64,000 nucleotides of DNA from Henricia sp. BOLD:AAB3569 (taxonomy: Eukaryota > Echinodermata > Asteroidea > Spinulosida > Echinasteridae). The stretch lies in contig JBBELK010000459.1 in NCBI GenBank assembly GCA_037783545.1, positions 1 to 64,000 of the forward strand, given 5' to 3'. The translations under genes were made by a program, and so were the position numbers. Positions 1 to 11,577 of the stretch are shown piece by piece. The notes below the pieces were generated by a model, which made no database searches, was not told the DNA's origin, and saw only the letters and a list, made by a program, of their open reading frames with translations. Numbering within the stretch: position 1 is the first letter of the stretch; each line of letters opens with the position of its first letter.

Positions 1-130
1 AATCCCGTCCTGATCTGTATGTGGATTTCGCTCTCAATCCCTGCTTGATTCTGTGGGTTTTCCTCACACATTCGCGTGTGGGGTTTTCCTCCCACTAAAC
101 CTGAAGATTTCTTCCTGTTCTCTCGCTCTT
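1..130 (+). repeat. tRNA-derived SINE body (family T1), cut by the window edge
   Basis: The window opens in the 3' part of a B box (AATCCCGTCC). It continues with a body that includes CTTGATTCTGTGGGTTTTCC and a second 'GGGGTTTTCCTCCCAC' segment. The same B-box-plus-body order occurs inverted at 6485-6580, which shows this is a dispersed family. Confidence 0.65.
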
Positions 131-1591
131 CGTGGCCGAATTTAAAGACCTTCTAGGTGGCTACATTCAATTACTTAAATCGGCTAATCTCAGAAACCTG
201 ATTCCTTGAGGAGATCATACGGAAGAAAGTAAAGCATTTGGGATCAAGATCGAAAAAAAGTTCACATTAACAAAATGTGAGTTTGCCTCAAACGATCATG
301 GTTCTGCGATCCTAGACACGAGAGGATTACCGGCGAAACACCCAACTGTGAAGCTTTTGTGCCGTACATACAATTCGACATACGATCACAGGAAGTGGAG
401 TTAAGTCCGCACCAATTGACTTAGAACTGTCAATCACTTTTTATTGTTGTATCATTTTAGCGGTCTTTTGTCAGGGAACTGTCAATCATGTTTTCAGTCA
501 TTTTAGTGACCGAAGTAGTGACCGGTACTCGAAGTGACACGAAGACAAACGAAGATGGTTTGCGGAAGTTTTGATAACCCTTCACTGAAAATATACCTGT
601 CACCTAGGACAAAATTGAACCACTCGATAGTGACAAAGTGACGTTGGGACTGGACTTTGACGGCCGTGAGGGGATGGGGAAACTGTCAGCTTCAGGTCTG
701 TCACCCAGGGGGACGTGACAGCAGGAAGGCTCTGTTAACTGACAGTGGCCACCGAGTGAGCTTGTCACGGGGTATAAATCAGGTGTTTGCTGGAATCTCG
801 TGTGTAAATTTGCTCTGCCTGCAAAATGCAACGCGCTGCGAGGGGGACACTGGCCTGGTGATGTCTTCATGAAAAAGTAGCGATTAGGGCATTTATTAGG
901 GTTATTGCTTTCGGCGATGTTGGGTTTATGAGTTGCTATACATGTATAATTATGGAGGAAGAAAACAGATCATCCAAGGAGAGAGATATCTTATGGAGAG
1001 CCTTTCGGCGGCCTCTCTTTGACCGAATTAACAGATCGTGGATGGAGCTTGAGTAGTGACGTACAGCTGCCCACTGCACCGACATCTATACACTGGACCT
1101 ATACTAGTATACGCATATGGACAGCAGCTGGATATGCGTGAATCGAAGCCACCTACCGGCCATCTTAGTACTCCCAAGAAATTTGTTTGCCTGTAGACTT
1201 CTCCCCGATCCATACGATCGCTTGCATTCCACTTAACACATAGGCTATATAGTGAAGATAGTATAACTGCAGTCTAGGCAAGGCATTGTTCTTGGAGTAC
1301 TAAAATGGTGGACGATGGCTTCAAAATTAGAGGGCGTTGCCGCATCCACTCGTCAGATATCGATGGTCATAATCCTTGAATGTGCAAAGAATAATAGAGA
1401 CAAGGGTGTACATTGTGAATCATCCTTCGTGACAACGTTGGTTGCACATTCTATACTTTGTAATCGTATTCTATAAGGAAATCTTCATGGAAAACCATTC
1501 CATCTCCTTGGTTCGCACTCCTTTTTGGAGTGTAGGCCTATATAGTCTCAGAAAGAAAGACGATCGATTTTGCTCACTTCATGCGTATAGG
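131..1591. other. No gene seen
   Basis: Unique-looking DNA. A partial direct repeat of AACTGTCAATCA + TCATTTTAG occurs at about 427 and 478. Short frames of up to 88 codons have no features. Confidence 0.4.
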
Positions 1592-1985
1592 GGTACCGTG
1601 GCCGAGTGGTTTGGGTCATTGACTCGCAATCACGGTTGAAAACTTGGGGTTGCGGGTTCGAACCCCCCCCCCCCCCCCACCCCCCCCCCCCCCCCCCCCC
1701 CCCCAGCTGCGGTACCTGTGCCCTTGTGGACGGCACTCAACCACACTTGCTCCATCCTTCGGAAGGGATGTAAAGCCGTTGGTCCAGTGTGTTAGGTAAC
1801 GGTAACGCACTTTAAAGACCCCAGAGCATTCTTTCGTGAAGAGCAAGGGGATTCCCCGGTGTCTCTGGCAATTTCTAATTCCTAATTCTTCATGGGTTTC
1901 CTCACGCTTGCGAGTGACAGTGCAATGGGCACTTTAGAGGAATCTCTGGTATGATTACCAGAAAGAAATAATAATAATAATAATC
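1592..1985 (+). repeat. tRNA(Ser/Leu)-like SINE with poly-C insertion and (ATA)n tail
   Basis: The head starts GGTACCGTGGCCGAGTGG (A-box region of class II tRNAs), has a long variable region and a B box GGGTTCGAACCC. An acceptor-like CGGTACC occurs after a poly-C expansion at about 1662-1704. The body contains the segment 'TGTGCCCTTGTGGACGGCAC', related to the 'tgcccttgggcaaggcac' block common in invertebrate SINEs. It ends in AATAATAATAAT. Superfamily assignment (V-, Deu- or Meta-type) is not possible by eye. Confidence 0.8.
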
Positions 1986-2785
1986 TGCGTATATTTTCCA
2001 AGTTCCATATTTTGCTTTATTTAATTTTTTCCTGTCAATCACCTAACTTGCTTGATATTTTTTTGTCAGTTTTCTGTGGGTCTAAAATGTTTGAAATGCG
2101 CACTATGAGACTTCCATTGAGTTCTTCCTGCAGACTGCAGACGTCTTAATTTGCACAACTAATTGTCAGTCTTAACTTTACCACACGATTTTCCCAAAAA
2201 CGGTAACGTGAAATTCTTCATACACAATTCTCAAACCAAAGTCGTCTGTATATAATTATGTGACATCCATAAATTGAGGGCGGTGTGGTGTGGTTCTTTG
2301 GGTGTAATACAGGTGCATGCGCCACGGGCAGGTACTCTGTATATACCTAGGGAGGAGATTGACACACAGGTGTTTTGTGATGACCCATAGATATCGCTGT
2401 TCAGCAAGGAGGGGTATTAACTTCGCCTCGGTCAGAGGTCAACGGTATTAGAGAAAATAGACACGTTTAGAAGATTTATGGTGGAATGCGAACGAGAATA
2501 GTGTTCGCGCATCGTGCGTGAGATGTACCAATCAATGTAGGCCTATATGATTATGAGTATAATGGAGTGACACATTTCAAACAGTGTTAAATTGTCAAGC
2601 TAGCAGTGGCGAATATAAAATAGAAATTGCTGATTGCGAATAAAATGAACTGACGGTCAAGAAAACATGCAAATCCCAAACGAGTATCACTACCGTTCAA
2701 CCTATGTTGTGACCTTAAAAGTGGTATTTTAAAGATTACAGCATTTATGATTGGAAAGAAAAAAACTGTTGCAAAAGGCGTTATC

Positions 2786-2875
2786 TCCATATGTGATTGG
2801 AGCGTCTGCCCGGTGAGTCTGAGGTCTCGGGTTCGAATCCCGATAAGGCCCTTATGATTTTTCTCTCATCCCACG
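2786..2875 (+). repeat. tRNA-derived SINE fragment, family T3
   Basis: GAGCGTCTGCCCGGTGAGTC, then GGGTTCGAATCCCGATAAGG and a short body (ATGATTTTTCTCTCATCCCA). The same body block recurs at about 27188-27210, and the 'CATCTGCCCGG' part recurs at 40491. Confidence 0.6.
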
Positions 2876-3091
2876 TTTGGTATAGTTTCATTTCAATGGT
2901 GATCAGGCACCGTGCCATATATTGCGTTTGTGGTTGATAATCTTCGTTTTAAGGGGAAACAAATGAAAAACTGTGTCCAGTGCTTTCAAGAAATCGTGCG
3001 AAGCCACCGTCCTATTTAGATATCAATTCGAGCAGAATCACTACATTGGACAGTTAAAACCACTTCTATCTTTTATTTAATTTTTTTTGGG

Positions 3092-3121
3092 GAGGGGGGG
3101 GGGGGGGGGGGGGGGGGGGGT
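3092..3121 (+). repeat. Poly-G tract
   Basis: GGGGA followed by about 25 G. Not placed in a recognised element. Confidence 0.9.
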
Positions 3122-3396
3122 GAAATGGTTGATTAAACCTTTGGAACAGTGATTGCAAATCCTGTGTATGCTGGGCTTTCAAAAGATTTGTCAAAAACCG
3201 TGTTATTGCTATCTAGTACATGTACAATGATTAGAGTCCCGCCCAGCATTTGACATTTTGGACAGTGTTGTGGTTACGATACTGAAATTTTAAGGACGTC
3301 GGTGAACCGAGAAACGGAGAAAGCATTGCGTGGTTAAAGCAGGCACCTGTGTTATTTCCTCTACTTTTTTTGCGGGTGAAATTTTGTGTATTTTGG

Positions 3397-3785
3397 TTAA
3401 AGGAGCGTGTCAAGATTTTTTTTCAAGAAAATGGATTTCGTTCTTACCTATAACAATCATATATAGAATACCTCCCCAGAATACGATCCGAGGGAAGAAA
3501 ACTGAACAAATGCAATCTCCAATTTGGATGTGAAAGCAAAAACGTTGGTGTAATCACAATGCACTCATGCTTTATGTAACCAGATAAATTAGTTTACAAA
3601 ACATCGGTGATTTTTTATGATATCCTTGAAAATATACGGATTGAAAGCACGAAATTTCAGAATGGTATACTATAGGCCTACATGTACGACAAATGGCACT
3701 ATGACAAATGATATGGTATCAAAATCTTAACACCCATGGGGAAAATGGGGAGGGGTCAAAATTGTGATCTGGAAAACTCCTTTAA
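3397..3785 (-). mobile_element. MITE family B, copy 1
   Basis: Starts TTAAAGGAGCGTGTCAAGAT and ends with an inverted CTTTAA. The interior matches the other B copies (GGATTTCGTTCTTACC, AATATACGGATTGAAAG, CACCCATGGGGAAAATGGGG in reverse order). A TAGGCCTA-containing piece of about 30 bp is inserted near 3672. Confidence 0.85.
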
Positions 3786-4285
3786 GTCTTCCCATCTCCG
3801 TGGCAGGCTTTCTCAGCATGGTCTGTGTATGGCGTGCAAACCTCATATAATCCTCTTATTCCGGAAGTCATAATCCTCTTATTGCGGAAGTTATGATGTA
3901 AACACCCACCATCATTAACGAGTTGGGGACAACAAAACCAAACAAACAAATTACTCTCACGACGACACAGCACAGAAACGGATCAATTCACGTCCAAAAC
4001 CAAAACCACGGTTGTATATTTCCAAAAGAGGCATGAAAAAGAAAGATGGGTTCATAAGATTGATTGGGCCTCGCTAAACGCAGGTGAGGACACCAGACTG
4101 ACACGTTTACCGCGATGAGAGTTTTACGACGCCCTCCGCGGCGTGTGATGATGTGACAGATCTTATTCACGCGGAAAGTAATTGACAGTCGTGTTCCCAG
4201 AACCGGTTCTGGAGAATGTAACTTGCTGGTTGGCAAGGTGCCGGACTATTTTTTTTTTTGCGTCCGTTTTGCGTCCGTTTCCGAA

Positions 4286-4645
4286 TTAAAGGAGCGTGTC
4301 CAGATCACATTTCTGACACCCCCCCCCCCCCCCCCCCCCCCCTCCCCCCACCCCCATTTTCCCCGTGGGTGTTGAGATTTTGATAAGACATCATTGGTCA
4401 TATTTTTCTCATTGCCAATCTGAAATTTCGCGCTCTCAATCCGTATTTTCAAGGATATCGTTAAAAAACAACTGATATTTTGTAAACTAGTTTATCCGTT
4501 CCATACAGGAGTGCAATGATCGCACCAACCTTTTTGCAAATTCCTGGGCTTTTTTTCATGGATAGTATTTTGGGGAGCTATTTTAAATGACTGTTAGGTT
4601 AGAACGAAATCCATTTTCTGGAAAAATCTGCATACGCTCCTTTAA
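4286..4645 (+). mobile_element. MITE family B, copy 2, with poly-C expansion
   Basis: TTAAAGGAGCGTGTCCAGAT … GCATACGCTCCTTTAA, 360 bp. The short C run found in other copies is expanded here to about 22 C at 4319-4342. Confidence 0.9.
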
Positions 4646-5969
4646 GATGGGTTTCAACATGTGAGTTTTAGTCGAAACGGGTCTTCTCTTGGTTCAATTT
4701 CTAATTGGCAAGTAGGCCGATATTAAGGCCAGGGCAAGCAGATATTTTTTTTCAAACTTCACCTGAACTTCCAAAACTCATATAGGTCGAGAAAAATAAC
4801 AGCCTGTACTGAAAAATTACGTTACGAGTTAAATTTCAGGAAAACGCTGAAGAATCTCACTTCAATATTCCAGCTTATAACTTCGATATCTCGTGTCAAC
4901 TGGCATCACAACAAGTCATCTTTTACAAAAGAATACCCAAAATTATCAAAACTGGGGCAAACACAACTGTGTGGCTTTTAAAACTAAATCAGTATAAAAC
5001 GGGCCTTTGCAAACGCAAAACTCAACCTATTGACAGGAGCAATGCAAGACCGGTGATTGGTTGATCAAAAGTTCAAAGGTCACTCTTGATACAGACTTTG
5101 AAACCACGATAGGACAGCTGCTTTTGAATCGAAGAAAAGAATTCTGAAGAACATTACCGAATTGCTGGATATATCAGCGCCGTATGTCTGGACTGTTCCG
5201 ATTCTTTTCGATTCTCGGACGAGTTCCCACAACGTAGAGCCCTATAGATTGTGTAAATATTGATCGCAGAACATTGGCGTTGTATACCCACGAGTTGAAG
5301 TGCCCAGGACGTATTTGTCTCGAACTGCATGAACGGGAAACATCCGATAAGTCGAGAGATAATAAACGGAACTCGAAAATTGGAAATCTTCCAAAATAAA
5401 TCTGGGGTGAATTTTTCCCGCGTTTGCGATGTAGTGTTGACTGCATGGGCTCTTTGTACAGAAGCAAAGGGGTATACCCTGAGGGACATGTACCGTGCAC
5501 TGTGCGTTTATGGGTCGGATGTGATCTCATCGTGCTACGTATTGTAAGTGAAGTTCGTCACGGTTTGTTTGTCGTATATAGTTGTTTGTTTGCTTATGTC
5601 TGCGAAAGAACCCACTCCCCCACTACAACCCCTTTTCATTGCAAAGCTTTTGCTAAAATGCACATAGGCCTACATATACGCTTTATGTTCCCGGCGCACA
5701 ATGCATCTTTCTTGTGAGGTACGGTCATGAGGCCGAAACTTTAATGTAGGCCTACGTGATATTCTGACGAGGGGAGGATTAAACTTCAAGCGTATCCTAT
5801 ACTTTTTGTCTGGACAGGTCACTGCGGAACAAATCGTAAAAACGCGGGTTCTCTATCCCGTACGGACATTAAATGCAATTAAAAGGAACCAAACAAAACC
5901 CTCAAAATACAGTCGAACGTATTGATTGCTTTCCGTGACGTAGAACATCCGGGAATGTTTGGTGGCCAA

Positions 5970-6003
5970 CAGTCACGCGCGTACACGCGCGTACACGCGC
6001 GCC
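5970..6003 (+). repeat. CpG-rich alternating repeat
   Basis: ACGCGCGTAC is repeated three times. The alternating purine-pyrimidine run is prone to Z-DNA. Confidence 0.8.
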
Positions 6004-6484
6004 AACAGACGCAGGTGAACACGCGTAAAAAATACTCACCAGCGTATTTTCATTCGAAGATGCGGGCGTTGTGATACGTTCATATTATTGAGCATGCACT
6101 CGGCTTGTAAAAACGAAAGTGCTTCTACTTGATCGCGATTTTTAGCCTGAAGAAATACGTTTTTATCTTTCTCGATACATGAACATCCATGGCGCAACAA
6201 CATAAAGCCAGGTCAAGCAACAGAGGAAAGTGCAACCAATGCGCCTTTCTTGCTCTTTTTGCCGGTTATTACTCGAGCCACGTGGGTCATAAAAAATTAC
6301 CACCAAAATGGTGGATGGAAGGGGTGACGTCACCGGAAAGCAATCAATAGTCATTCTTTCTTGAAACCAATAATTCCTTAAAAACGCCCGAGGCACATAA
6401 GCTAAGCCTGAAGAAACATGTGAAGAGAAATGCTCAGTTTTAGAGGAGAAAACTCCTATACACATTTCTGCATATAGTATATAG

Positions 6485-6580
6485 GGGAACCCACAGAATC
6501 AAACAGGGACTGAGAACCCAATCCACATGCTCAGGACCCGGACGGGATTCGAACCAGAGCCACAGAAGTGTAAGGTGAGG
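6485..6580 (-). repeat. tRNA-derived SINE fragment, family T1
   Basis: Minus-strand reading gives GTGGCTCTGGTTCGAATCCC, then a body matching positions 1-65 (…CATGTGGATT…TGATTCTGTGGG…). It carries a B box but no clear A box. Confidence 0.65.
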
Positions 6581-7077
6581 AATTCCAGATTCCCGCAGAC
6601 AAGACAAATAGGCTACAAATAGGCTGCAGCCACAATCAATCTTAGTCTCTCCCTGTCAAAATCTTCCAAGAATTTTAGTACTCCCTAATTGGCTGGTAAT
6701 CTTCACATCCTTTCGGCGGGTTTCCGTTTCTGGGACTGTAGGATGCTCGTCGGGATCTTATTCACCAAAACGGCTTCTCTTCCTGCAACCGATTTTATTC
6801 TGTCCATGCACGTTCCTTTTTATAATTTAAGCAAAGGTATGCGAATATCTGATTTTTCCCCTGTGTTTCCACATTCGTCCCACTCACAACTATGTTCAAC
6901 ATCCACATCCATAAATACAAGCAAACAAACCACAATGAATCGGACATCAAATTTAAATATCGGGGTTAAAACTCAAAAAAGGGGAGCGGTTTCGAACATT
7001 ACCACAACAGCTATAGTTCTTACTGGCGACATCTAAATGCACTTTACAAAGAACCGCCTAATCATCGAGATACCTAA

Positions 7078-7501
7078 TATTCTTGGGTTTCACTTGGCTT
7101 GACAACCGGTTGCTATCCGCCATTACTGTGTCCATACTATGGACACAGTTTTGAATTATTTCTGCTTTGGCGTGCCATACGCGTGACGTCAACAACTATC
7201 ATATCCGGCATTATTGTGTCCATACTATGGCACGCCAAAGCGGAAATAATTCCATCAACACTGAAAAACAAGTCTCAACATTTTTTTAAACTTGCCAACA
7301 AAAGCACGGTATGCCAGTTTCAAACAGTTTATCAACATTTTAAAGTCATGCCAACCTTTGTTTTTCTTGCACAACATTTGCGAAAATATGCGTCAACGTT
7401 AAATTATCAGTGTTGAATTATTTTTCGCTTTGGCGTGCCATAGTATGGACACAGTAATGGCGGATAACAACCGTTGTCAAGCCAAGTGAAATCCAAGAAT
7501 A
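7078..7501. mobile_element. Foldback element with about 63-bp TIRs
   Basis: 7078-7142 and 7439-7501 are inverted copies (TATTCTTGGGTTTCACTTGG … CCAAGTGAAATCCAAGAATA). A second palindromic pair inside (GCTTTGGCGTGCCAT / ATGGCACGCCAAAGC) gives a complex fold. Non-coding despite a 105-codon frame. Confidence 0.85.
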
Positions 7502-7605
7502 GGTGAAAGGCACAAGCCAGAATCCCCTTCTCTTTGTGAAAGTGCATCACACAACACACTGCACCTACGCCTTTAAATCCCATCCAAAAGATGGACTAAT
7601 CGGGG

Positions 7606-7946
7606 TATACACCAATCCGGTAACTAATATCTCCTCCCTGCATATCCGCCATAGCTGGGGGGCGTCCAGAGCATGGGCTGTGCGTTTTGTGTTGCTGTTA
7701 GAACGAAAAGCGCTCATCTATTACATGCACGAACGAGCCTCCTTCGCGTATACGCGACGCGCCCGCCTTTGCGTACACGCGACGCGCCCGCCTTCGCGCG
7801 CACACAACCCTACAAAGACGCGCAACTTGTTCGAAGTAAACAAATGCAGCTTCAGCAACAACAAAAACATACAGTTCATTCAGTGGAAGCCCCCCAGCTA
7901 TGGCGGATGTACAGGGAAGAAGACCTTATTACCGGATTGGTGTATA
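7606..7946. mobile_element. Second foldback element with about 58-bp TIRs
   Basis: 7606-7662 and 7890-7946 are inverted (TATACACCAATCCGGTAA … TTACCGGATTGGTGTATA; inner CCGCCATAGCTGGGGG / CCCCCAGCTATGGCGG). Between the arms lies a CpG-rich 27-bp direct duplication (ACGCGACGCGCCCGCC at about 7753 and 7779). The 163- and 118-codon frames overlapping it are chance. Confidence 0.85.
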
Positions 7947-8480
7947 GCGCCTTGCTCAAGGGCGAAAGCACCTCGAGTGGTTTCCAACTCTTAACCAGAG
8001 GGGGTTTCCACGCGCAGTTTGCGAGTTAGCAACCTAAACCGCTCATTCACGGAACTCCCCCAAAGTTCCACTTTTATTCACGTCCCTCGAATCAATGTAT
8101 AGGCCTATCCCTTATAAAAACAAAACGGCATTACTAAGCCTTAGATTGTCGTTTTCAAACTCGGAAAGCCATTTGCACAGACCTATAGCTGCCCTTCCGT
8201 GGGAATTCGGGTTAATGGAGGACATGTTGATGATCATACTTGGAAGATGGCCAGAAACGGTCCCAGGGATGCAGCGGATTACACTTGGGCGTCGTGCATG
8301 GTTTAAGTTATACATGTATATCTTACAACAAAGATGACACAAATTACAGCGCATGAGTCATGATCTGATTTGCCACTGCTTTTACAGATTTTCAAAATTG
8401 TCCTTCCACGTTTTGTAAACGAAACATTCCTGCACTTTGCATGATGTGCGGGTATTCTAAAAACGCCGAGTTATCTTTAC

Positions 8481-8829
8481 TTAAAGGAGCGTGTCCAGAT
8501 GACATTTTTGTCGCCCCAATTTTTCCCATGGGTGTTGAGATTTTGATACCATATCATTTGTCATTATTTTTCTCATTACCATTCTGAAATTTCGCGCTCT
8601 CAATCCGTATATTTTTAATGATATGTTCAAAAAACCACCGAATGTTTTCAATTGTAAACTTATCCGATTAGGCCTATATACCAACCTTTTTGCTACCATA
8701 TCCAAATTGTAGATTGCAAATTTCCTGTTTTCTTCCCATGGATAGTATTTTAGGGAGGTATTTTGTATGATTGATAGGTTAAAACGAAATACATTTTCTG
8801 GAAATATTAATGCGAACAAGCTCCTTTAA
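8481..8829 (+). mobile_element. MITE family B, copy 3
   Basis: TTAAAGGAGCGTGTCCAGAT … AACAAGCTCCTTTAA, 349 bp, with TTAA at both ends. The interior is collinear with the other B copies. Confidence 0.9.
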
Positions 8830-10254
8830 CACAATATTTAGCAATATCAATGTCATATTTAGGCAGGCAGAATAACTACCGATAACAATATTGTGGGATC
8901 AGATTTCCCCAAACCCTAAACTTAGTTTTATTCGATGATACTCCAGTGACATCCAAAATAGCGTTTAGATTAGACGAGCGTCAATAGCAGACGGTATTTC
9001 CATTGACCACGTAGCAATGGTGTGAACCACGATTTTCAACTCCGAGCGCACCGTGGCTCTGCAGAGTTCAGTTGGTGTATCCTTTGCGTAACGGTGGGAA
9101 TGTGTGTATCCTCGCAATCCCAACGTTGCTCGATCTTCAGTCCACAACCCCTATGTTATTCTCTTCAAGGGTGAAGAAGTCACCCCGAAAACCCGGCAAG
9201 AAGACAAAGGTTATTTTATAAACAAAAGTCTCAGGCGCCAGCGAACCAACCCCGTCTTTGTACTTCTGGCCGTTTGTCATCCCGGGCACTTGACATTGTA
9301 GTCGGGGTCCTGATGACGTCATCGATTTGTGGTACGTCTGGTTCGGAAGACGTCAGGGCAACATGCAGTGTCGCCTGGTAACCGTTGTTCGGCTATACGT
9401 GAACTGGACAAGCAGTTTATACACTTCGTGATTGCCTCAAGTTCCCACGAGTTGCTTTGTCCTTTTAGGCCGTACTCGAAGTCGTTGGTTGTGGCTTGAA
9501 ATTGCAGTCAATGGTAGACTGGATTTCAAGACGCAGCCTTTTGCGTGTTTCGCATGAATAGCGTCTATGTACTGACGTACTTCCTTTCACATGCACACTT
9601 AATATTCAAAATGACCTGACTAAATTGTTGTTGCTATGTGGTGCACGCGGCAGGTGTGAAGTACAGAATCAATACGTTCACCGTAGGAGGGAATGACATA
9701 AAGCAACCAGGAAGAAGAAACTTGGAAGAAGAAAATGGCCTATCCAAATTGAAACTCCATGGCCACACAGGCTGGCAACGAGCTGGGTTTGCCTGTTTAT
9801 TTTCTCCAAGAAAAACTCCATATCTAATAGTAATAATCATACATACCTTAAAAGGGCAACTCAGCACCCTAAGGACCTAAACCAAGCAGTTTTGGCGCGC
9901 ACGCATCTGCAGTTTCAATTTTGGCCAAGCCGCGTCGACCATTTTGGTTTGGTTTGCGGGCGACTGCAATATATTTTTATGGCGGGTGCTCAGTATATAG
10001 TGTTTTGTGCAAAAACGCCAGCTGTGTTAGTTTTTAGTTTGTGGGCAAATCAAATGGAAAAAGTCATTTCGTCAGAAAACCATGATATAATGTCTGTTCG
10101 TCCAATTATCCAGCGACGGATATGGAAAGTGAAAATATCAATTTTTCCATCTGGGTTTGTGGCACTCAGTATTTATGGCGTTTTTAAGTGCCATAACACC
10201 TAACCAAGCATGCTGTGAAAAGGCAGTAACATCAGTATATACGAATCCGAGACC
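8830..10254. other. Mostly featureless, with family E copy at 9541
   Basis: No recognisable coding or RNA feature apart from the family E remnant. Confidence 0.35.
9541..9712 (-). mobile_element. MITE-like family E, copy 1
   Basis: Contains GTTGTTGCTATGTGGTGCAC, AGGTGTGAAGTACAGAATCA and ATGACATAAAGCAACCA, collinear on the opposite strand with 33001-33300 and 62568-62835. The right portion is missing. Confidence 0.75.
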
Positions 10255-10300
10255 GTTTAAAAGGCCGCACAGATGCTCCACCAACTGAGCTATACATTCA
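10255..10300 (-). repeat. tRNA A-box half, SINE family T3
   Basis: The minus strand reads TAGCTCAGTTGGTGGAGCAT, a tRNA D-arm/A-box, and then CTGTGCGGCC. No T-arm follows, so it is not a functional tRNA. Confidence 0.5.
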
Positions 10301-10309
10301 GATCAGGTG

Positions 10310-10644
10310 TCCAAAAAATGTCGTCCAGGTCAAACCTGGCAGCCTCATCCAGAATCTATGTTTCCCCAGATCTTGGTACATGTATAGGGAATCTTCATCA
10401 AAACCAGTCAAGCGAATCAAAAGTAATGTCATGTTGGCGCAAGCATCCAGGTTAGCCCTCAACTAGGAGTGACTGCCTATTGACTAAATCCAAGATGGCC
10501 AGTTGTTGTCAAAATGACATAACTTTTGATTCGCTTGACTGATTTTGATGCAATAAACACTATTTTTCATGTAAGAAGATTCCCTATCAGGATACGGGGA
10601 AACAGTTTCTGAGGTTGCCTTGGTTTGACCTGGACATTTTTTGG
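10310..10644. repeat. Large imperfect hairpin, about 130-bp arms
   Basis: 10310-10438 (CCAAAAAATGTCGTCCAGGT … AATCAAAAGTAATGTCAT) is mirrored by 10510-10644 (ATGACATAACTTTTGATTCG … ACCTGGACATTTTTTGG). Confidence 0.8.
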
Positions 10645-11434
10645 CGGGACAATCTGTATTGCCCACCCAAGTTTTAATCAAGGTCCACACTTTTCCCTCT
10701 CTCGAAACATAGTATTCGGTGTGGTGCCTGGCCACCACAAGAATTATTGTGTGCGCAGAAAATTCTGAAAAACAATGAAGGCAACTCAAGCTTAATCATG
10801 GAAGATATTCATCGTTTCGCAGTAAGCGTGGGTTACTGTTCGGTGCATGGAAGGCCAACTTCACGCACGGCCGCACGTGGAGTAAAAAATCGTATAAATC
10901 AATTTTTAATGCACGTCTACATTATATTGACGGCTTGCTAGGTACCCACTACGAACCAATACACTCTTGTACTTTTTTTCTGCCGCAAATTTATGGGCCG
11001 ACACGGCATTCTGTTTTCCACTTTCAAACCTTACATGCTCCGCTAGTGCGGAAAGAAACCACCCCTGTTCAATGTACTCTTTCATGGGTGTACAGGGGGG
11101 TCAATTATTGTGGGAAAGATTTGTGCATGCGACACAATGGATTGATAGAAAGTTTAGAGTTTTAAAGGCACTCGTTCAAGTGAACATTGGCTGTATACAC
11201 TACTCACAATAAGGATATTGGTGTGGTACAATTTTGGATTTATTTTTTTCGAATGACTGTTTTCACCTATTCCTGTGACAAGGTGTGTCTCTTATGCAGA
11301 TACAATAATTGTCTATAATCATATACCAAATAATTCAAGCGGAATGCATACCCTCAATAAAATATATGCGTACACCCCACAATATCCCTAACTTATTGGA
11401 GTTGTGTAATATCGTAGCTATCATAAAGCTAGCT

Positions 11435-11577
11435 TTTCGCAATCATAACCAGAAACATGTTTCTGACGTAAATATTAGTTCGACCAATGAAAGGCTTTGG
11501 TTGCTGACGACCAAAGCTGTCCATTGGTTGAATCCGCAGTTATCTCAGGAACATGATTCTGGTTGTAGTCGCGAAAA
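11435..11577. repeat. Imperfect palindrome, about 67-bp arms
   Basis: TTTCGCAATCATAACCAGAA … ACCAATG…CTTTGGT is mirrored by ACCAAAG…CATTGGT … TTCTGGTTGTAGTCGCGAAA, with a 7-base loop near 11503-11509. It creates much of the 195-codon frame seen here. Confidence 0.8.

Larger units (their letters stand above)
4646..7077. other. No gene seen apart from the SINE at 6485
   Basis: Overlapping frames of 97-118 codons at 5154-5717 lie on both strands, lack domains and splice context, and look like chance. The CpG-rich repeat at 5970 is the only structured item. Confidence 0.4.

Noticed and set aside
1592-1720. Possible tRNA-Ser/Leu gene
   Set aside because: Poly-C tract interrupts the T-arm/acceptor, and a SINE body with (ATA)n tail follows.
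7503-8029. 163- and 118-codon frames
   Set aside because: They span a foldback element with 58-bp TIRs and a CpG-rich duplication.
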